From the NCBI GenBank assembly GCA_015501585.1, contig JADNRY010000271.1, forward strand, positions 1 through 64,000: a stretch of DNA of 64,000 bases, read 5' to 3'. Positions within the stretch are counted from its first letter, which is position 1, and every line of letters begins with the position of its first letter. This DNA comes from Rhodocollybia butyracea (Eukaryota; Basidiomycota; Agaricomycetes; Agaricales; Omphalotaceae). The position numbers and the translations under genes are program-made. A model generated the notes under the pieces. The model was not told the DNA's origin, ran no database searches, and saw only the letters and a list, made by a program, of their open reading frames with translations. This document shows positions 44,768 to 55,462 of the stretch, one piece after another.

Positions 44768-46496
44768 GTCAGACAACAATGGAGACATCTCAGATGTTTC
44801 CGAAGATCCTGAATTCATACCTTATACTCTTCCAAGTGTTGAAAATATTACCATGTATGACCGCCAGGTGAGTGGCACCAGTGACCAAAGTGGCACTCTA
44901 TGATTTTGTAAACACATTCTCATTTGTTCAAGGTCCTCGATAAAATTTAGCAACAAAATCAAGATCTCCTTGAACACAATTCCAAACTTTGTATGAATAA
45001 CTCCGACTTGAAATCTCAGCTTGCTCTTGCAAAACGGCAGAAAACATCTCGAAAAGACGCTGCCGCAGATTCGGATCCACTTCTCAACCATGAACTAATT
45101 GTAAAGCTGGGGAAGAAATATGTAGTCACGGTGTTTCCATGGCCTAGCGCTGATATGTTCATGTGCCGTCCCCTACCAGATAGTCCTGAGCCTGAATCAT
45201 CGGAGCGTTTCGAAAATGGTAAATTCGAGATGGGCCTTGTACGGGAGTTGCATCTTTATCTGAATGATCGAGCGCTATGTAAACTTGCCGCAGACTATGC
45301 TCCATTCAGACAGAAGGTTTGTTCCACTTTTTTCATGCTGTCCTTGCTACTGCTAAACCTGACCTTTTCGATACAAAGTTTATTCATCAAGCTAAACAAG
45401 GGCATGCAGCTATGCTACACACCGTCCGCGATTGTGCATATCTAATCATGTCTGAGATAGACATGCAGCCAGATGTCTGGATTTTGAAGGCTGGAAGCCC
45501 TCTACGTCGCGACTCAACGGTGCTTAAAGCCCTTTTAGAATTTCCGGGCTCTTCTGCAGCCAACTCGCCTTTTTCACCCATATTCTATCCAAACATGGAA
45601 CGGGATAATACAAAGCTATTTATGAATGAATATCAACCAAAAGTGAGTACGATACTCCGTATATGTTTGTACTCTATCCTGATCTTATCTTGAAAGATTT
45701 TACGCGCAATATTTTTTGGAAAACAATCCCTCAGTTCTGACCCTTCGACTTTTAATTATGGAACTTCGCTTGTGGGAATGCTCTGGGGGGTAAAAAGTGT
45801 CAACAATGCTTGTATTGCATTATCTGCTATGATCGTGAGTTCTTAACTAAAGACATTGTTGACATACTAAAAACTTTGACTTCCAGACTCAATTTTTACT
45901 ATCGGATGATACCGAATTTAACCCTGTAGGCAAAAACTCGAAAATGAACTACAAGAAGGACTACATTGCATATCGTACTTTCCTCAATGGCTTGAATGGG
46001 ACAAACTATCTTCAAATGCTCTATGTGTTTAAATTCGCGTGTATTTGTGGGAATGCCTTCCGCCGCTGCTGCCACCCCAACATCTGAAGTTGATGCTGTT
46101 ACTGAAGCACTACTTGCAGTCAGGCTTGCGGACAATGAGTTATCACCAGGTCTGTGAGTTTGTTACACTTGTGTAGATATTTTACTAACACGCAGTAGCT
46201 ACTTCTGCTCCTCAGTCAATCGCGCCGGATTTGGACTTGCCGACCCCCTTGCTATCCCGGAAGCCAATAATCTGGACGTAGGCAGCGACGAAGGTGTTCC
46301 TCCAGATGTCAATAATCATCAGGCGCGCAGTCAAGGGCGAGGTCGGGGTCGTGGTCGTGGGGCTGGTCGAAGCTGAGGTCAGAGTCAGGCCCAAGTTCCA
46401 GCGGGCAATAGCGAAGGAGAAGCCATGGGCGGCGGCGGTGTTGCGACGGAAGAACAACCTCCGGCCCGTCCCTTGAGAACCCGAAAGAAAAAGTAG
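44768..46496 (+). pseudogene. Plavaka second ORF, uncharacterised family, two in-frame stops
   Basis: Start MSDNNGDISDVSEDPEF, an intron (about 44868-44933), a coiled-coil-like stretch (QQNQDLLEHNSKLCMNNSDL), then ELIVKLGKKYVVTVFPWPS, ELHLYLNDRALCKLAADYAP, QPDVWILKAGSPLRRDST, an intron, ILRAIFFGKQSLSSD, LWGVKSVNNACIALSAM, QFLLSDDTEFNPVGKNSKMNY, a GRGRGRGRG tract and the basic end RPLRTRKKK. Stops at 44948-44950 (TAG for Gln or Lys) and 46374-46376 (TGA) break the frame. The helical middle resembles Agaricomycete transposon-linked proteins of the DUF6698 kind (tentative). Confidence 0.6.
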
Positions 46497-48159
46497 GGGC
46501 CTACCAGTCTGAATAGCGCACACGCACACGATCTGTACATATTATCCATGCGCTGAATGCAATCTGTATATACTTACATTTTGAAGCTAGCGTGATTTGT
46601 CAGTGCGGCGTTTGATACAGGGCGCTTATCTTTCTCTTCTTCAACCGCTACAACCACCATCGACCTCAACACTCAACTACCATCAACCTCAACATTCAAC
46701 TACCATCTCAAACTATCTGCCCGCATCAACCAGACAAATCCTACTCAATAACTTCAGCAGAACCTTCAGAAAGGAATTGCTCAACTTTGGACCTGGGTAA
46801 TTTGAGGGTGTAGTGGTGGATTGTTTCAAGGAAACCGAGATGTTAGAACTACTGGACTCATTGTATCAAAGGTACATTGTTACGCTATCTGTACATGTTC
46901 ACAGCTAATATTTTTCTCAGGTTTTACTCGCCATCTTTTACCTGCATATTCGACGTTTTCCCATCCCAGCTTTGCCCTGCAACCAGCAAATTAGCACCAT
47001 CTGAGGCTGAGACCATGCTCAACCCCATGGGTGTGTTCTCATCTTCACTTGGCGCAGTTTTCTTGGTTCTATGCATCGCAGAACGACAGTATCGGTCGTT
47101 TACTACCTGGTTTTTCACTCCATCACAACTGTATGCTTCGTCAATATAATATACTACCCCTTCCGCCAAGACAGCCACCGACCTCGACCCTCTCCTATCA
47201 GGCCAACCTTCCTGATGTCATGCTGCATTATCTCTCAACTGACCGCACATCCAAATCTCAGTCTTTTTTCCAAAATACAAATACACGTACAACACCATCT
47301 CTGACGCCTGTCTTCCGGGCGAATATAACATTTGAAGCCGCCACCCTCGAAGCTGTAGTCGCGCGCATCTCCAACAACGCCACCATCTGCGAAGACCTGA
47401 CATTCAAGCCTACAGAACTATGCCACCCAGACTCATGCTCAGCACAACGAGAAAATTGCTGCCAGGATCGAGCAATTCCATGCTACTGCGGCTGGTGCCG
47501 CCGCCACCGCCGATGACGACAATGACGAAGGGTAAAGGATTTTTACCAGTTTGTTTGTGCGTCACGTATTCTTCTTACATGCGTATGCACACTATGACAG
47601 TGTATGCAACTGAATGTGCTCGAGACGGTGTAGCTGGAGAAGGAGAGGGCGAGGAATCGAGGATCGGTATGTTTCTTTCCGCGCATTCAATTCACTCAAT
47701 TGTTTTACAGAAAAAACGCCGTCGGTACCTCTCAATTCTCATCTCCCTCATACTCTCCCCTCAACCCAAGGTCACACCTACACTGCTGCATCCAACCTCT
47801 GCGCCGCCCTCTGTTCCTTCAGCTCCTCCGGCCTCACCAACTGCTTTAGTCTCCACGCGCAATCTCATTCTTACCGCTACCACCAGATTTTTTGGGGCCC
47901 CAAGGCCAAATATACCTGGTAAGCTGCGTAGCGGCCTTCAGACGCTATCTCAGTTATTCTCTGGCTATTGCAATCGTTGTCACGAAAGCCTCTCTCAAAC
48001 CTCGCAAACAGCGACTCATAGGAGGTTTGGCGCACTTCCCTGTCAATTGTGACTTTCACAGCCCACTACGTGAACACCTAAATGTTTCTTGGCATCTTAA
48101 GCGCAGGTAAGCGGTTATAATCCACTACCGGTGTATCGAATTAACCCAGCTTTTAGATA
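46497..48159. other. Plavaka 3' region, low coding potential
   Basis: Frames here are short. One coding-like piece ends LQNYATQTHAQHNEKIAAR...AAATADDDNDEG with a stop near 47533, and earlier parts (46597-46800) are Ser/Thr/Gln-rich. Splice-like GTAAAGG or GTATG words are present but no protein could be assembled or recognised. It may be eroded sequence of a further accessory gene. Confidence 0.3.
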
Positions 48160-48400
48160 ATAATATGTCTGTATGGCGTAGTGGGAACTATGCCCTACAC
48201 TTGTAATGTAAGCGCCTTGTAAGCTGGAGGTCAATAGTTCGAAACCGGGTTGTAACTAACTGTATTAATAAATGTAAACAATGTATAAGTGTACTAATAA
48301 CTATAATAGCAATCAAATTATCACTAATACCTACTAATAACAAACTAAGCACTAATACCTACTAATAGTAAACTAAGCAAATATGCTACTAGTAGCGTTA
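48160..48400 (+). repeat. tRNA-derived SINE-like sequence
   Basis: An A-box match TGGCGTAGTGGG (48176-48187; consensus TRGCNNAGYNGG) and a B-box match AGTTCGAAACC (about 48235-48245; consensus GGTTCGANNCC) lie about 50 bp apart, as in polymerase III promoters. The sequence does not fold into a full tRNA cloverleaf, because the T arm lacks a paired stem. The tail repeats CTAATACCTACTAATARYAAACTAAGCA. This fits a SINE head with a simple-repeat tail. Confidence 0.45.
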
Positions 48401-48479
48401 CGAAGTATTCACTGATATCACTAACTAACTAATAGTATACTAACTAGACTACTACTTAGTAGTAGTAGCACAATTATGT

Positions 48480-48694
48480 TTTTGCGAAACAGGTGGGGTG
48501 GGGGGGGGGGGGGGGGTTATAAGCGCTGACAAGTAACTCCCCCGGCTCTAAGCGCTTATAGCTCCGGCAGACCGCTTATAATCCCGGCCGCTTATAAACT
48601 TAAGCCATGTTGATGGCCGCTAACAAGCGGCATTCTGATTATGGCATTTATAAGCGGTTACGGCCGGTTACGAGCAGAATTCGGAGTTTCCGAC
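48480..48694. repeat. Plavaka right end: G tract and subterminal CGCTTATAA repeats
   Basis: A run of about eighteen G (48499-48516) is followed by at least six copies of (C)CGCTTATAA or its complement TTATAAGCG, up to the right TIR. The left end (32648-32700) has GCTTATAAGCG and GATCATAAGC. Clustered subterminal repeats are typical transposase-binding regions of CACTA-like elements. Confidence 0.6.
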
Positions 48695-48800
48695 AAATAT
48701 CTCACATGCTGTTTTGGAAAGGGTACTTTTGCCTGTTCTGGCCATCCCACCCATCCAGTATACTTGATCTTGGGAATCGGATATACTAGCCCAGTCACGG
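48695..48800 (-). pseudogene. Second NACHT-WD40 gene, segment 2 of 5: P-loop
   Basis: About 100 bp equal to 9027-9130 of copy A. On the minus strand it reads YWMGGMARTGKSTLSKTACEI, so the Walker A glycine is Arg here (GMART against GMAGT), on top of the gross disruption. The left edge is the Plavaka AAAT duplication; the right edge is the ACGG duplication of the LTR-like unit. Confidence 0.85.
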
Positions 48801-50327
48801 TGAGAGGTCTAAACTGGGGTGAACTTAGAAATGGCTTACACAACCACACCAAACACACACACAACTTATTACTCAGTTCGGGTTTTTAGTTCAGCCAAAT
48901 AATATATATTTTAAACTTCAATCTATTCAAGTGCTTCCTTGCTACACTGATTGTTATTTCACTAAGTGCCTTCCCTTTCAAAGTACAGACTTATTTAAGC
49001 TGATCCCCAAGCTCTGAGCTGTCAAACAAATACTATTCCTAAGTCCCTTGGTAAAATCACAAATTAACACAAGTCACAACTGACCAGAGGGTGTCCCTAT
49101 AACTCAGACAGAGCTCTGACTGCAGCCTAACTGTGGTTTGAAAATAATATTCAAAGTCCTTTCTAAGTCTTTGTCTTAACTTCTCTGCACTCAGTTCACA
49201 CTGAATCTCTTTCTGTCTCTTTACTCAAGTTCAATTGCTTGTCAATTTCTCTCTGTAAATCCCAGTCTTTATATCAATTCAATCTTTTAGTAGTAGCCTG
49301 ATAAGGAGCTGCTACACCTGGTGGGGGTAAGAAAGAATCCTTTTCTCTTCATTTCCTTGCCTTTTTATACTCCTAGGTCCTTGAAATTTTCTTAATTAAG
49401 GTACCATGGGTTGGTAAGACGCTCTTGGCTTGCCAAGAGCCAAGATGATAAATCTCATGTTGCCCTTTTAAGCCATAAGTGAGCTTATAAGTGTTCTCCT
49501 GGTTCCTACACTGTCCCCAGGGCTCTATATCATTGTCTCATGGGTCCTCTACCCATATTACACCTTTTCTACACCTTTTATTTAATAAGTAAAGGAGGGC
49601 AGGGAAGAACGATGCATTCCCGATGAGTGGTTCGACTCTGATGTGCTTTAAGCGCCGGGCGGTCCGTCCGTCCCGCGGTTCAAGTTTGCGGCGTCGTTCC
49701 GTATCTCCCCTTTTCTCTTCTCCTCCCGGGTCCTACCGGGTACTTGTATACAGGTGGACCGTCCCGTAGGTCGGTCCGAATAAATTTTATTATAGGCATG
49801 TCGCTAGGACGCGCCCCGCCTTTCTTTTACAGCCGGCGCCGGGCCACTTTGATCCCCGGCGCCTAATTCATCACTAATCGTCTAGTTTCTCTCTGTAGTT
49901 CGTTCCAGGGAACCAGTGCTTCGATCCTCTTACTTTAAACGGATATGGGTTCGCATTATGCTTGCCCTCATTCGTCTCTCTTTATCTATTCTAATCCTGT
50001 CTTGTATATCCCTGTATAGGACTTTTTGTAGTAGGTAGTATTAATTGAATAGACTTTAGATCTGGCAAGCCTAAATCAATCTAGGTAAATCAATTTGATT
50101 GATTTTGAGTTTGTGGGTCAACGATGCATCCTTGCACAGTAATGTAGCCTCTTAAAACATAGTGTATCTCCCTTCAAATGGGTTTCTACATACTAGATAC
50201 CTGAAGTGGACCTTCAAAGTGTCTAATACATAACGTACCCTAGGTAGTGACGTGACGTGTTTCACGGGGTCTTTTAAATGATGACATTTCGCTTGAATTT
50301 CGGCGTACAGCGTAATTCGGCGTGTCA
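48801..50327. mobile_element. LTR-like insertion (1527 bp, TG...CA) in the second NLR gene
   Basis: The block begins TGAGAGGTCTAAAC and ends GGCGTGTCA. ACGG is repeated at 48797-48800 and 50328-50331 (CACGG against AACGG as 5-mers). Copy A runs straight from GCCCAGTCTTGG to ATTTCTT at the same place. No TIRs or internal repeats of the ends were seen and no coding sequence is present, so a long solo LTR is the best reading. A GC-rich island (about 49635-49880) inside it may be a nested piece. Confidence 0.6.
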
Positions 50328-51356
50328 ACGGATTTCTTGAAGAATTTGGACCCTTGTTCCTGGGGTGCATGACCTCCTCATGCTCTTAGCATGGTCATGA
50401 AAGGCCTCTTTAGAGGGAGTGAGTTTGCTAAGGAACATTTCCTGCCCATATCTCAATTTATTGACCCTTGAAAACAATACTTCCACATACCTTACTGATT
50501 TGAGTTGTGTTTCTTTCAATGCGCAACAAAAATTTTCTCTGCATTCGGTGCAAGATATGTCATTTTGACCAACTGTACTGATTTTTTGGACATACCTCGC
50601 AAGCCTTGAAGGCATTACTTATATCCTGGAAGTATTGATCAATTTCTTGAGAAAGAACATCTGCCTGAACCACATGTTGTATGTGTCCAAGTATCTTGGA
50701 AGTCCATGTCTCATATTTTTGAGGTACTGCTTTGATATTGATTTTCTCGAGTTCGCTAGACACCCATCAATGATTAATCCTAGTATTTAGCATAGCCTCA
50801 TACCTGGCCAGGCCTTCAAAAATTTTATCCGTCTCACTGGAGCCACTCTGCTCATTTCTATATTCCTTCACATCTTTCACCTTGGATGCCAGGTCTTTGG
50901 CCAATGCCTCCGTCCTTTCTTTGTTCTTGGATACTTGCTGTGAATTTAGAAGTGGATGTGTTGCAATGAGCAAAGATCAAATATCAACTTGAAACTCCAC
51001 TCACATGGTAGATCTGAATACATTTAGAAACTACACCAAGGGCAGAACCCACACCCGCAGGTACAACTGGAACCAAGTCCGCAATTTCTTTCAATACTAC
51101 GAGGCCTTTTTCTACAGCGGCTCCTGCAACGTGCAAAGCATTAGGGTTGTTCAGCGTGTTCGGCGTGATACTATTTTCAATGTTCTGGGCCCCGGGGACA
51201 CTCCGCGTCGCTTGAATAGACTCTGAAGGTCCAGAGTCTCTTGAGCTCCGAGTACTGCCCGCATCAGAAGAGGAATTTGTCTTGCGGTTTTTTTCGAGAA
51301 AGTGGTTTGTACCATTTGCGTGTGGCTTTGGTCTGGTTCTTGGTCTGGTTTGACAT
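50328..51356 (-). pseudogene. Second NACHT-WD40 gene, segment 1 of 5: N-terminal exons
   Basis: It corresponds to 9130-10167 of copy A. The start MSNQTKNQTKATRKWYK is at 51354-51356. A run of seven T (copy A has six) at about 51288-51294 shifts frame 25 codons in. Further down, the helical exons (KERTEALAKDLASKVKDVK, SSELEKINIKAVPQKYETW, EIDQYFQDISNAFKACE) and the start of the NACHT exon (EMFLSKLTPSKEAFHDHAKSM) are well kept. Splice sites match copy A. Confidence 0.85.
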
Positions 51357-51988
51357 TATCGTGCCTAGTAATTCCATCAAAGGAACATGATAGTCAACGT
51401 TTGCAGAAGTAACAAAGCAATAAACACTTACAGATTGCTGTGAGGCAGGTAACAACGGGGTGTCGGCCTCAACTGCTTGAACTTTCGCTTCTTATATCTT
51501 GCGAAGCATCAGATTCCCACCGAATTTTACAATAGATACCAATGCTGATCACGTCGTGTCGTGGCAGCGGCAGAACATCTCCTGTTGACCTGCGGTATGT
51601 CGTTACGCACCTATATCTGTTAGTACCACTGGCTCTGTACGGGCGGACTGGGAGTTTAAGAGCTGATGGTAGATCCTGAATACTGACCTGAGCTTTGCCC
51701 ACTGACGCAATGCCTGCCGCTCCTCTTTGTGCCTTCTGACTTTCAAGCCCGTTTTCAAACTGATCATCACATTCAAAAGCGATTCAAGAATTTGTATTGC
51801 CCATGCGGCTGGCCACTACTAGTTTGATGTACACGCTAGACGCGGTTGGAGCGCGCATACAGGCGCATACTTGCCATTGAGATTTTTTTGAAGCTTAAGC
51901 TTGTTCTATATCGATCTCCACAATTTTGGTCTACCTCTAACAGCTTGGGGTGACAAGTCTTCTAGGAAGTGCTCAAGCTCTGGGGCAA
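51357..51988. other. Upstream flank of the second NLR (copy B)
   Basis: This is homologous to 10168-10785 of copy A with small indels and no gene. The AGCAATCT|GTAAGT exon-like end is also present (minus strand, near 51430). The flank is broken at 51999 by a LINE and resumes at 53082. Confidence 0.6.
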
Positions 51989-51998
51989 CATGGAGACA

Positions 51999-53081
51999 CA
52001 CTACATACTCGACATCTTCCATTCTCTACTCAACCAACTTCGTGCAGCGTTCCCAGAAATACAAATAAAGATCTCATGGGTCCCAAGTCACAAAGGTGTA
52101 GAAGGAAATGAGCGGGCGGACCAAGAGGCGAAGAAGGCAGCAGCTGGATGGTCCAGCAACAGAAGGCTATTGCCTGTGGAATTACACTGCCGCCTACCTC
52201 GCAGTCGCACCGCCGCGGTTCATGTCTATCGCCGCAAGCTTGAAAAACAACACGATGACTTGTGGAAGAAGTCTCCTCGTTACACAAAATTCAAAGATAT
52301 TGACCCAGCGCCAGCCACGAAGGCCAGCCGGAACTACTGGAAACTATCTCGACACTTACCTCGGAAACCTCTCACCATTCTCACTCAACTTCGCACCGGC
52401 CATATTCCTCTCCAGAGGCACCTCTACAACATCAAACGCACTGACTCGCCTACATGTCCATGCTGCTGCCGTCACCCGGAAACGGCGTTTCACTATCTCT
52501 TTCAATGTTCGGCACATCGGGAAGCGAGGAATCGTTTACGGTGAGTCGTCAGTAGGAAACACTGGAGAATGAGCTCCCTCCTTACATCACCCAAGCTTCT
52601 ACAATACCTCTTTCTCTATGTCAACGAAACTAAATGCTTCCACCACATTCTCAGGGACCTACCGGAGTTATCAGAAGAGGAAGACGAGTAGTTTCCGGTG
52701 CCTCTGTCTCACACATTTCTCGCTTATTTTCCACTCTATCTATCATTTCCCTTTCTCTTTCCATTTCTCTCATTTCTCTCACATCTATCTCTCTATTTCA
52801 TCTCGCTCATCTCTCTCATCTCTCCATTTCCTTACATACATTACCTACCTTACTCTACCCATCCACCACAATGCACGGACATTGACACAATGCTGACCAG
52901 TGCGTAATCTGGCAGAGAGCACGCTCTCGCCCTGTTACTCTAGGAACTTATCGTTGCCGGAAGAGTTACCTACCATGACAGTCTAGACCTTTTCTCGATA
53001 GTAATTACTGTGCGTATACTCGCTACCATACTCTATCGCACAAATGTGAATAAATATGATTAAATAAAAAATAAAAAAAAA
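51999..53081 (+). mobile_element. 5'-truncated LINE with RNase H domain and poly-A tail
   Basis: The target duplication CATGGAGACA lies at 51989-51998 and 53082-53091; copy A has the empty site GGCAACATGAGG near 10775. The element starts inside the RNase H domain: ISWVPSHKGVEGNERADQEAK (about 52071-52133), then PLTILTQLRTGHIPL and the C-terminal CPCCCRHPETAFHYLFQCSAH. After a frame change near 52545 come LLQYLFLYVNETKCFHHIL and LPELSEEEDE. A C/T-rich 3' UTR ends in AATAAAAAATAAAAAAAAA (about 53063-53081). RNase H next to this Cys/His end is seen in Tad-like and I-like clades. It lacks the reverse transcriptase and is dead. Confidence 0.85.
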
Positions 53082-53091
53082 CATGGAGACA

Positions 53092-54690
53092 TACTTCGAT
53101 GAATCTTGTATTGACGGTTGAGAAATTGCGACCGCCAATTGGCAGCTAATGACAAGGTTGAATATCGGAGAGATACAAATCTGGGAGAGAAATTCACAGG
53201 AGATTTCATTGACATGGTGCAGCAACAATGTAGCTACTATTGATAATCTCAAGTTCGGTCTACAATCGCAGGTACAATCGATTATTATCCGTCAATCCGG
53301 TCTAGATAACGCCCCAAACTGCAACAAGGTTGGATCATGAAGATAGTGGTCCCGGAACGGCGATGTTTATTATTATTCAATGAAATGCTCACGTCTGGGT
53401 TCGATGGGGACTAGGGTTCTAAATACTGATAAAATTTTGGGACTCAGTACTCAGGATGAACTTTAGTCAGCGAAGAGGAAATCTGACGGAGAGACAAGGG
53501 TCTACATAGTATTCATTAACATCAATCCTAGATATGGAAAAATACTGTTCGAACTATACCCCATTGATGCAGCAGTTGGCCGAACTCAGTCCAAACTACA
53601 ATATCCCGGTCCGGTCCGCGTTTTTCTTTGGCGTTTTTCTCTGCATCATCCGATGTCCCAACTCCAAATGCCTTTCCCTAGCCCTTTTGGTTTGATAACT
53701 GGAAATCGACACGGAGCCAGGAATTCACGTATAATTGCTATCCCTGTAGTGTAGAGTTTTCACGCAAAAGTCTAGTACATTCAGCTTTGTCTTACAATGC
53801 CTATCTAAATTCTTACAGGTTACTTGTCTAGCAGTTCTAGGTTTTCTGTACCTGCAGCTCGAGATATAACACGCCAGAGCAAATACAACGACTATCAATG
53901 CCAACAAATCTGTTCGTCTGGTTTGGTTCATCTTTCCACAGCTTGGTCCAATGTGCTTCAACAAGATCTCTGTCCGCTGGAGGAAGACTCAAAAATTTGA
54001 ATGCTAGGCTATCTGGATTTAGACGAAAGTGAAAAGAGCGGAAATGTTGAGCGCGAGCATCAAATGGAAGCAAGCCATAACATCGTTCGTGTTTTCTCTC
54101 TTCCACTTCAAGCCTGCTTTAAACTCTCTCTCTCCAGACCTGGCAGTGGCTACTCAAGATTTCAATGCTACTCATTCAGTCCGCTTGCGTTCGGCGTTCC
54201 ACTGCTTGAACGACAAGCTACCACCGCCGCCGTAGCAGCTAGGAAATAGGAATTCTCTAGCTGTAGTTTGGTTTTGATACTCGTGTTGATACCTCTCATG
54301 CAAGATTATGCTCAAAGAGAGTATTGGATGCCCTTCCAGAGCCGTCTCCTGCTTGTTCAACCCGAATCCCTGGACTTTATCCCTGTTATTTCCGAGCAGC
54401 GATGTGACAAAAAACATTCGGTCCCAGCATCGGGCATTGATAATATTGATGGTCAACGGAGGACTAATCCGTCTAGGAATGGCGCTGTGGGATTATAAGA
54501 GGAGCTTTGGATCTGGGTGCTCGCTTCTGCATTGGTGTGAGTTTTTTTTTTTTTTGTTGAACCATTCTTTGGTGTCTGTCCCAGCCATCTTCCAAGTATT
54601 CGCCTTCCCTTTGACTTCCATGTCTTTTGTCGATTTCATCGGTACATCAATGCATCAGGTTCGAACCGTTTCTGGCTCTTTAATTAGTGT
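53092..54690. other. Upstream flank of copy B, continued
   Basis: This is homologous to 10790-12030, with an extra block of about 0.2 kb at 53390-53580 that copy A lacks. The plus-strand piece LDFIPVISEQRCDKKHSVPASG near 54370 pairs with the one in copy A. No complete gene is seen. Homology to copy A ends near 54690. Confidence 0.5.
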
Positions 54691-55462
54691 TCTGCATACA
54701 AGAATACATCAGGAAAATACCCCCCATACTCTAGCTATCTTAGGGAGGCTAGGGCTCCTCCAGCGACTTAAACTCCTCTAAGTTTTCCAAGACACTTGAG
54801 CTGCCAGAGACGAGGTTCACAAGGTTACTTTCACTTAGGCTTCCCTCAAGCTTACTCAAGTCACTCAAGTCACACTCAAGCCACAGTCAAGCTCATCAGG
54901 TCCACCTGAGTGGCCGGATAGAGCTGCTCAGGTAGACCTTAAACCCACTTCAGTGAGCTGGAAGTGTTGCCAAGTTTCACTTAAGCCTAACTAAGTACAC
55001 CTTAAGTTTGTTGAAGCAGAGTTGAGGTGTCCTCAAGTGTGTTCAAGTCTTCCTCCAGCTCATCCCAGGCTTGTTTTTGTCTGACTTCAAGATAGTCCAA
55101 GCACAATAGAAGTAGACTTCAACATACTTCAGGTTGAATTGAAGCATACCATAAGTCAACTTGACTGTACTTAAGCACACTTAACGAGACGTTTTTGCAC
55201 ACACAGTAGCACATGAAACAACCTCTTAATGATCAATAAGAATTAATAAACCAGAATCAATAATTGTATTGCTGCAGTATTCTACTTAACTACTGTAACT
55301 ACCTAGAGAAATTAAACTGCAAAACAGTAACTAAACTCATGACTAATTTACCCCCAATAAATACAGACAAAAAGAGAGTGATAGAGTGGGTGAGAGTAGA
55401 CTTATCAAATTAATTAAATGAATGAAAATGGTATATGACCAATGCCAATGTCCTCAAGATAC
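54691..55462. other. CTCAAG/ACTTCAAG-rich non-coding stretch
   Basis: From about 54780 to 55190 the sequence is packed with TCAAG, ACTTAAG and CTTCAAG words in one orientation, giving a cryptically repetitive look, then becomes AT-rich. No gene was found. It lies between the end of the segmental duplication and the stop of the DUF6532-like gene, so it could contain the left end of the second Plavaka element, but I could not identify TIRs. Confidence 0.35.

Larger units (their letters stand above)
32631..48694 (+). mobile_element. Plavaka DNA transposon, 16,064 bp with a nested hAT
   Basis: The terminal inverted repeats are GTCGGAAACTTGAATTC (left) and GTCGGAAACTCCGAATTC (reverse complement of the right end). 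The 4-bp AAAT is duplicated (32627-32630 and 48695-48698), and copy A has a single AAAT in CTCAAATATCTC (about 9027). Both ends carry subterminal GCTTATAAGCG-like words, about seven at the right end. It encodes a Plavaka transposase (32786-36260) and a second ORF (44768-46496). Removing the 8,338-bp hAT and one TSD leaves 7,718 bp. Plavaka is a CACTA-related group known from Agaricomycetes. Confidence 0.85.
18166..54690. repeat. Segmental duplication, copy B (expanded by insertions)
   Basis: This has the same order as copy A: HAD 3' end, minus-strand NACHT-WD40 gene and upstream flank ending near CTGGCTCTTTAATTAGTG (about 54675). The gene span here is 30,996 bp against 5,261 bp in copy A. Extra DNA is accounted for by four insertions in the gene, one LINE in the flank (51999-53081), about 0.2 kb near 53390-53580 and about 1.6 kb at 18591-20212. 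Confidence 0.8.

Noticed and set aside
48160..48260. A functional tRNA gene
   Set aside because: A and B boxes are present but the T and acceptor arms do not pair, so a SINE-like relic is more likely.
32631..48694. A TET/JBP dioxygenase as Plavaka/KDZ cargo
   Set aside because: Such genes are known companions of these elements, so I looked for the HxD...H dioxygenase pattern, but saw no frame with it in either Plavaka or in the hAT.
49635..49880. A CpG-island promoter
   Set aside because: The GC-rich patch lies within an inserted LTR-like unit with no gene next to it, so it is more likely part of the element.
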